Part shown: positions 61,145 through 64,000 of the stretch, piece after piece
Position numbering within the stretch: position 1 is the stretch's first letter
Layout of the letters: every line of letters starts with the position of its first letter
Position numbers and translations under genes: made by a program
NCBI RefSeq assembly: GCF_021044565.1
Contig: NZ_CP087997.1
Coordinates: 3,286,001 to 3,350,000 of the forward strand
DNA from: Subtercola endophyticus
GTDB taxonomy: Bacteria > Actinomycetota > Actinomycetes > Actinomycetales > Microbacteriaceae
Direction: 5' to 3'
DNA length: 64,000 nucleotides
Notes under the pieces: generated by a model
Told to the model about the DNA's origin: nothing
What the model saw: the letters and a program-made list of their open reading frames with translations, nothing else
The model's database searches: none

Positions 61145-62764
61145 GTGAGCGTGGGTGGCACTGTGCGCAAGAGCGTGGTGGTGGTCGGCGCGGGAGTCGG
61201 CGGGCTGGTGGCAGCGCGGGAGCTGGCGCGCAGCGGGTTCGCCGTGACGGTCATCGACGGGGCGGCGACCGCGGGAGGGTGCGTGGCGACACATTCCGTT
61301 GCGGGCATACGTCTCGATAGTGGAGCCGAGAGCTTCGCGACACGGGGCGGCACAGTGGCCGACTACCTCGCCGAACTGGGGCTCGGCGACCGTCTCGTGA
61401 CGCCGAACATCCGCGGTGCCTGGCTGCAGCTGCAGGGCAAGGCCGCTCCGCTGCCGAAGAACACGCTGCTGGGCATCCCAGGCGTTCCGCTGGCGACGGA
61501 TGTTCGGGTGATTCTGGGCTGGTCGGGCGCGATCCGCGCCCAGCTCGACCGCGTGCTGCCCTTTGTGCGCGTTCGTAAAGAGGCAGACCTCGGCGACCTC
61601 GTGCGCCGCCGCATGGGCCGGAAGGTGCTCGACCGCCTGGTCGCGCCGGTCGTCTCTGGCGTGCACTCCGCCCACCCCGACCTGGTGGATGTTCAGGCTG
61701 TCGCCCCCGGACTCACCACCGCCATGACGAATCAGGGCTCGCTTTCGGGTGCGGTGATGTCGCTGCTGGCGCGCCGCGGCCAGGCCCCCGCCGACGCCGC
61801 CGATCCTGCCGGGGGCGGCCGCCCGGCGCCCGGCTCCGCGGTCGGCGGCATCGACGGCGGAATGTATGGGCTCGTCGAAGCCCTCGTCGCGGACTGCGAG
61901 CGCCTGGGCGTCAACCTCCAGCTGGGCGTGGGCGTCGAAAGTGTGCGGCGGGTCGAACTCGCTCGTCCGCGTGCCGCAGAGCAGAGCGCGTCGCCCGAAG
62001 AGGCGGCTGCCGCCGGCTCTGCCGCTGACGCTGATACTGGCGCCGCCGAATGGATGACCGTACTCACCGACGGCAGCGTGCTCGGTTCGCACGGGGTGAT
62101 GATCGCGGCCGGCTTCCGTTCCGCCCTCGACCTGCTGCGAACGATCGCCGATGCCGGGACGAAGCCCTCCGTCGAGGCTCGCCTGAGCGGCGAGGCCCCG
62201 CTCGACACGGATCGCGCTGATCTCGCAGCCGTCACCCGCACCGAGCGGTGGCCGGGCTCGAGCGCGGTGACCCTCGCCACGATCGTGCTCGACTCCCCCG
62301 AACTCGACGCGGCGCCCCGCGGAACCGGCGTTCTCGTGGCCGAAGACGTGACGAACGTGGCGGCCAAGGCGCTGACGCACGCCACCGCGAAGTGGCCGTG
62401 GCTCGCGCGAAACGCGCAGGCCGAGCATCCGCACCGCCACGTGCTGCGCCTCTCGTACGGTCGCGGCGGTCAGCCGGCTCCGCCCGTCAGTCTCGCCCAG
62501 GCCCTCGCCGACGCGAGCACACTGCTCGGCATTCCGCTCGGCGATGGCCAGGTGCGCGGCTTCGCCCTCACCGACTGGCGAGACTCGCTTGCGTTCGCGA
62601 CGGCCGGCCACCGCGCGCGGGTCGACGGGCTGGTCGAGGCGGTGCACGGGCATCCGGGGCTCGAGGTCTGCGGAGCCTGGATTTCGGGAACCGGGCTGGC
62701 CTATGTCATCGATGGAGCACGCGTCAAGGCCCGGGAGCTCTCGCACCGGTTGACCAGCTCATAG
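61145..62764 (+). CDS. hemY: Coproporphyrinogen III / protoporphyrinogen IX oxidase (HemY/CgoX-type)
   Basis: FAD-dependent oxidase of 539 aa; in Actinobacteria it works on coproporphyrinogen III. GTG 61145 fits the repeated Shine-Dalgarno; GTG 61151 and 61163 are in frame. FAD-binding GxGxxG: SVVVVGAGVGGLVAARELA. The GYRLDSGAES-like segment reads GIRLDSGAESFATRGG, and the C-terminal FAD contact lies in HPGLEVCGAWISGTGLAYVI. Two low-complexity inserts (about residues 211-236 and 275-302) interrupt the family fold. It follows hemE by 152 bp. Confidence 0.9.
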   Translation: MSVGGTVRKSVVVVGAGVGGLVAARELARSGFAVTVIDGAATAGGCVATHSVAGIRLDSGAESFATRGGTVADYLAELGLGDRLVTPNIRGAWLQLQGKAAPLPKNTLLGIPGVPLATDVRVILGWSGAIRAQLDRVLPFVRVRKEADLGDLVRRRMGRKVLDRLVAPVVSGVHSAHPDLVDVQAVAPGLTTAMTNQGSLSGAVMSLLARRGQAPADAADPAGGGRPAPGSAVGGIDGGMYGLVEALVADCERLGVNLQLGVGVESVRRVELARPRAAEQSASPEEAAAAGSAADADTGAAEWMTVLTDGSVLGSHGVMIAAGFRSALDLLRTIADAGTKPSVEARLSGEAPLDTDRADLAAVTRTERWPGSSAVTLATIVLDSPELDAAPRGTGVLVAEDVTNVAAKALTHATAKWPWLARNAQAEHPHRHVLRLSYGRGGQPAPPVSLAQALADASTLLGIPLGDGQVRGFALTDWRDSLAFATAGHRARVDGLVEAVHGHPGLEVCGAWISGTGLAYVIDGARVKARELSHRLTSS

Positions 62765-62858
62765 GGCTACGATTTATCTGGAGAGTTGGCGTAACCCCTG
62801 CGGTCACGCCCTCTCGAAAGCGTCACAACGAGCGACTCAACGACTGATTGGAGTAATC

Positions 62859-63245
62859 ATGCGCGGAAAGCTGCTTTTCGTGGTCGGCCTGGGTGCGGGC
62901 TACGTTCTCGGAACACGAGCCGGCCGCCAGCGGTACGAGCAGATCAAAGCCGGTGCCGACAAGGTCTGGTCGTCGCAGCCCGTTCAGGCCGGTGTGGGCC
63001 AGGTGCAGGGTTTTGCCAACCAGCAGGTCGACAAACTCTCGGGCAAGCTCGCCGATCAGATTCGCAAGGTGCTCGGGCAGCTGCTGGGTCTCGACAAGGG
63101 CAGCGTCGAGGTGACCGTGGTCGCCAAGCGCCCGGCGCGCCCGACCAACGGCGGGGCCGCGACGACGAATGGCAGCGCCGTGGTGACCGGTGTCGACGGT
63201 GACGCCGCGCACACTCCCCCGGTTTCGACCACGGTCGCCGAGTAA
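62859..63245 (+). CDS. YtxH-like membrane-anchored protein
   Basis: 128 aa. A short N-terminal hydrophobic segment (MRGKLLFVVGLGAGYVLGTR) runs into AGRQRYEQIKAGADKVWSSQ, the start signature of YtxH-like and related stress proteins. Then comes an amphipathic helical region with QVQGFANQQVDKLSGKLADQ and a disordered Thr/Ala/Pro-rich tail. It lies in the same orientation as the two following genes, 11 bp upstream of the next. Probable envelope or stress role. Confidence 0.8.
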   Translation: MRGKLLFVVGLGAGYVLGTRAGRQRYEQIKAGADKVWSSQPVQAGVGQVQGFANQQVDKLSGKLADQIRKVLGQLLGLDKGSVEVTVVAKRPARPTNGGAATTNGSAVVTGVDGDAAHTPPVSTTVAE

Positions 63246-63256
63246 TCGGCAGCGAC

Positions 63257-63742
63257 ATGGCTGACACGCGCAGTACGGATTCGGCCGCACCGGGCCAGCC
63301 GAGCACCGGGGGCGACACGCGTCGTACCCGGCCTCATACGAACAATCCGAAGACCAAGCAGTCGCTGGCCGAACTGGTCACCGCGCTGCCCGGACTAGTG
63401 ACGGCTCTTGTCAAAGACGAGATCGCGCTGCTCAAGGCCGAGGTCATCAGCCGGCTCACCAAACTCGGCGTCGGCGCGGGTCTCATCGTGGCCGCGCTGT
63501 TTTTGCTGTTCTTCGTGTTCGCGGTACTGGTTGCAGCCGCCGTTCTCGGCATCGCCACTGCACTGCCGGCCTGGCTGGCCGCCCTCATCGTGGCCGCCGG
63601 GCTCTTCGTCATCGCGGCGATTCTGATTCTCGTGGGTGTGCTCTCGATCAAACGCGGCATCCCCCCGGTGCCCGAAGAGTCGATCACGAGCCTCAAGAAA
63701 GACCTGAACGCCGTCAAGGGACTGGGTGAGACGCATGAGTGA
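63257..63742 (+). CDS. Actinobacterial Holin-X family protein (phage_holin_3_6-like)
   Basis: 161 aa. A disordered N-terminus (1-35) is followed by the amphipathic segment LVKDEIALLKAEVISRLTKL, then two hydrophobic helices (LIVAALFLLFFVFAVLVAAA and WLAALIVAAGLFVIAAILIL), and finally VPEESITSLKKDLNAVKGLG. This layout is typical of PF07332-type proteins found next to DUF3618 in actinobacterial chromosomes. They are not phage genes here. The stop overlaps the DUF3618 start by 8 bp. Confidence 0.88.
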   Translation: MADTRSTDSAAPGQPSTGGDTRRTRPHTNNPKTKQSLAELVTALPGLVTALVKDEIALLKAEVISRLTKLGVGAGLIVAALFLLFFVFAVLVAAAVLGIATALPAWLAALIVAAGLFVIAAILILVGVLSIKRGIPPVPEESITSLKKDLNAVKGLGETHE

Positions 63743-64000
63743 CCACGAAGCACCACTCGACGCACCCCTCGGAGCAGCGTCGAAAGCCGCGGCCGCAGGG
63801 CTGAAGAAGAACCAGCCGCCCGCTCCCGAGAAGCCCGCCGACACGCGCACACGCGACCAGATCAAGCTCGACGTGGTGAAGAACCGCAAAGACCTCTCTG
63901 ACACGCTCGACGCCATCGAGTTCAAGCTGAACGTGCCCAAGCAGGCTCGCTTCGCAGCAACACGAGTCACCGAGAAGTTCGAAGAGCTCAAGCGGGAGAA
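63735..64000 (+). CDS. DUF3618 protein, N-terminal part (cut by the window end)
   Basis: Starts MSDHEAPLDAPLGAASKAAA at ATG 63735 and is still open at base 64000 (88 residues seen). The part TRDQIKLDVVKNRKDLSDTL followed by DAIEFKLNVPKQ is the DUF3618 signature. The C-terminus, probably with a membrane helix, lies outside. It forms an operon with the Holin-X gene. Confidence 0.85.
   Translation, partial: MSDHEAPLDAPLGAASKAAAAGLKKNQPPAPEKPADTRTRDQIKLDVVKNRKDLSDTLDAIEFKLNVPKQARFAATRVTEKFEELKRE

Noticed and set aside
63257..64000. Prophage remnant because of the holin-like protein
   Set aside because: No other phage genes are nearby, and Holin-X plus DUF3618 is a common chromosomal pair in Actinobacteria.

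Overview
The window is chromosomal DNA from a high-GC Gram-positive bacterium, almost certainly an actinobacterium of the family Microbacteriaceae (order Micrococcales). The evidence is the origin block parB-parA-rsmG-khpB-yidC-yidD-rnpA-rpmH / dnaA-dnaN-gnd-recF-dciA-gyrB-gyrA, CrgA, the fhaA-fhaB-pstP-rodA-pbpA-pknA-pknB cluster, NucS in place of MutS/MutL, a class E sortase, and DUF3566, Holin-X and DUF3618 proteins. GTG and TTG starts and 4-bp ATGA overlaps are common.

Layout. 1-3351 (+): the end of trxB, trxA with a textbook terminator, a PLP aminotransferase and a D-Ala-D-Ala ligase-type enzyme. 3624-8977 (-): the origin-proximal operon, with two parS sites. 9298-19956 (+): dnaA through gyrA and a DUF3566 membrane protein. 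The probable oriC lies between dnaA and dnaN (10720-11091), with TTNTGCACA-type DnaA boxes and an AT-rich tract. 20008-20184: tRNA-Ile and tRNA-Ala. 20194-23378: a small accessory patch in which a DUF3800 gene is split by an IS21-family element. 23378-27720: envelope genes, a cyclophilin, a rhomboid protease, crgA, a class E sortase and pabA. 27791-37571 (-): the Ser/Thr-kinase and cell-wall elongation cluster. 37804-41574: tRNA-Leu, a complete IS256/IS1249-type element with an 8-bp target duplication, and a hipBA-like locus with a large symmetric operator. 41586-50603: regulators, a HAD phosphatase, a permease, the mismatch endonuclease nucS, an MFS/LacI divergent pair, an MBL hydrolase and a wHTH-nucleotidyltransferase/HEPN pair. 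50615-58206: a MATE exporter, an M13 peptidase, a beta-lactamase-fold protein without its catalytic serine, an LAxTG surface protein, a Nudix enzyme and a GNAT enzyme. 58324-62764: haem genes hemA (-), hemE and hemY (+). 62859-64000: three small envelope or stress-type genes, the last one cut by the window edge.

How the parts work together. The origin block carries replication initiation, clamp, supercoiling and segregation. The kinase cluster couples PASTA kinases, the PP2C phosphatase and FHA readers to the RodA/PbpA elongation machinery. The class E sortase has a plausible LAxTG substrate about 30 kb away. The accessory patches hold two toxin-antitoxin-like modules.

No single clearly new multi-gene system stands out. 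The observations most worth following are: (i) two covarying hairpin elements in the 3' regions of nucS and the neighbouring MFS gene; (ii) a perfectly symmetric four-half-site operator in front of hipBA; (iii) a cluster of DnaA-box-like sites in the convergent gap between the rhomboid gene and crgA; (iv) a nucleotidyltransferase antitoxin fused to its own winged helix; (v) a beta-lactamase-like protein with SDN and KSG but no nucleophile; (vi) glycine/alanine-rich inserts in otherwise conserved enzymes.
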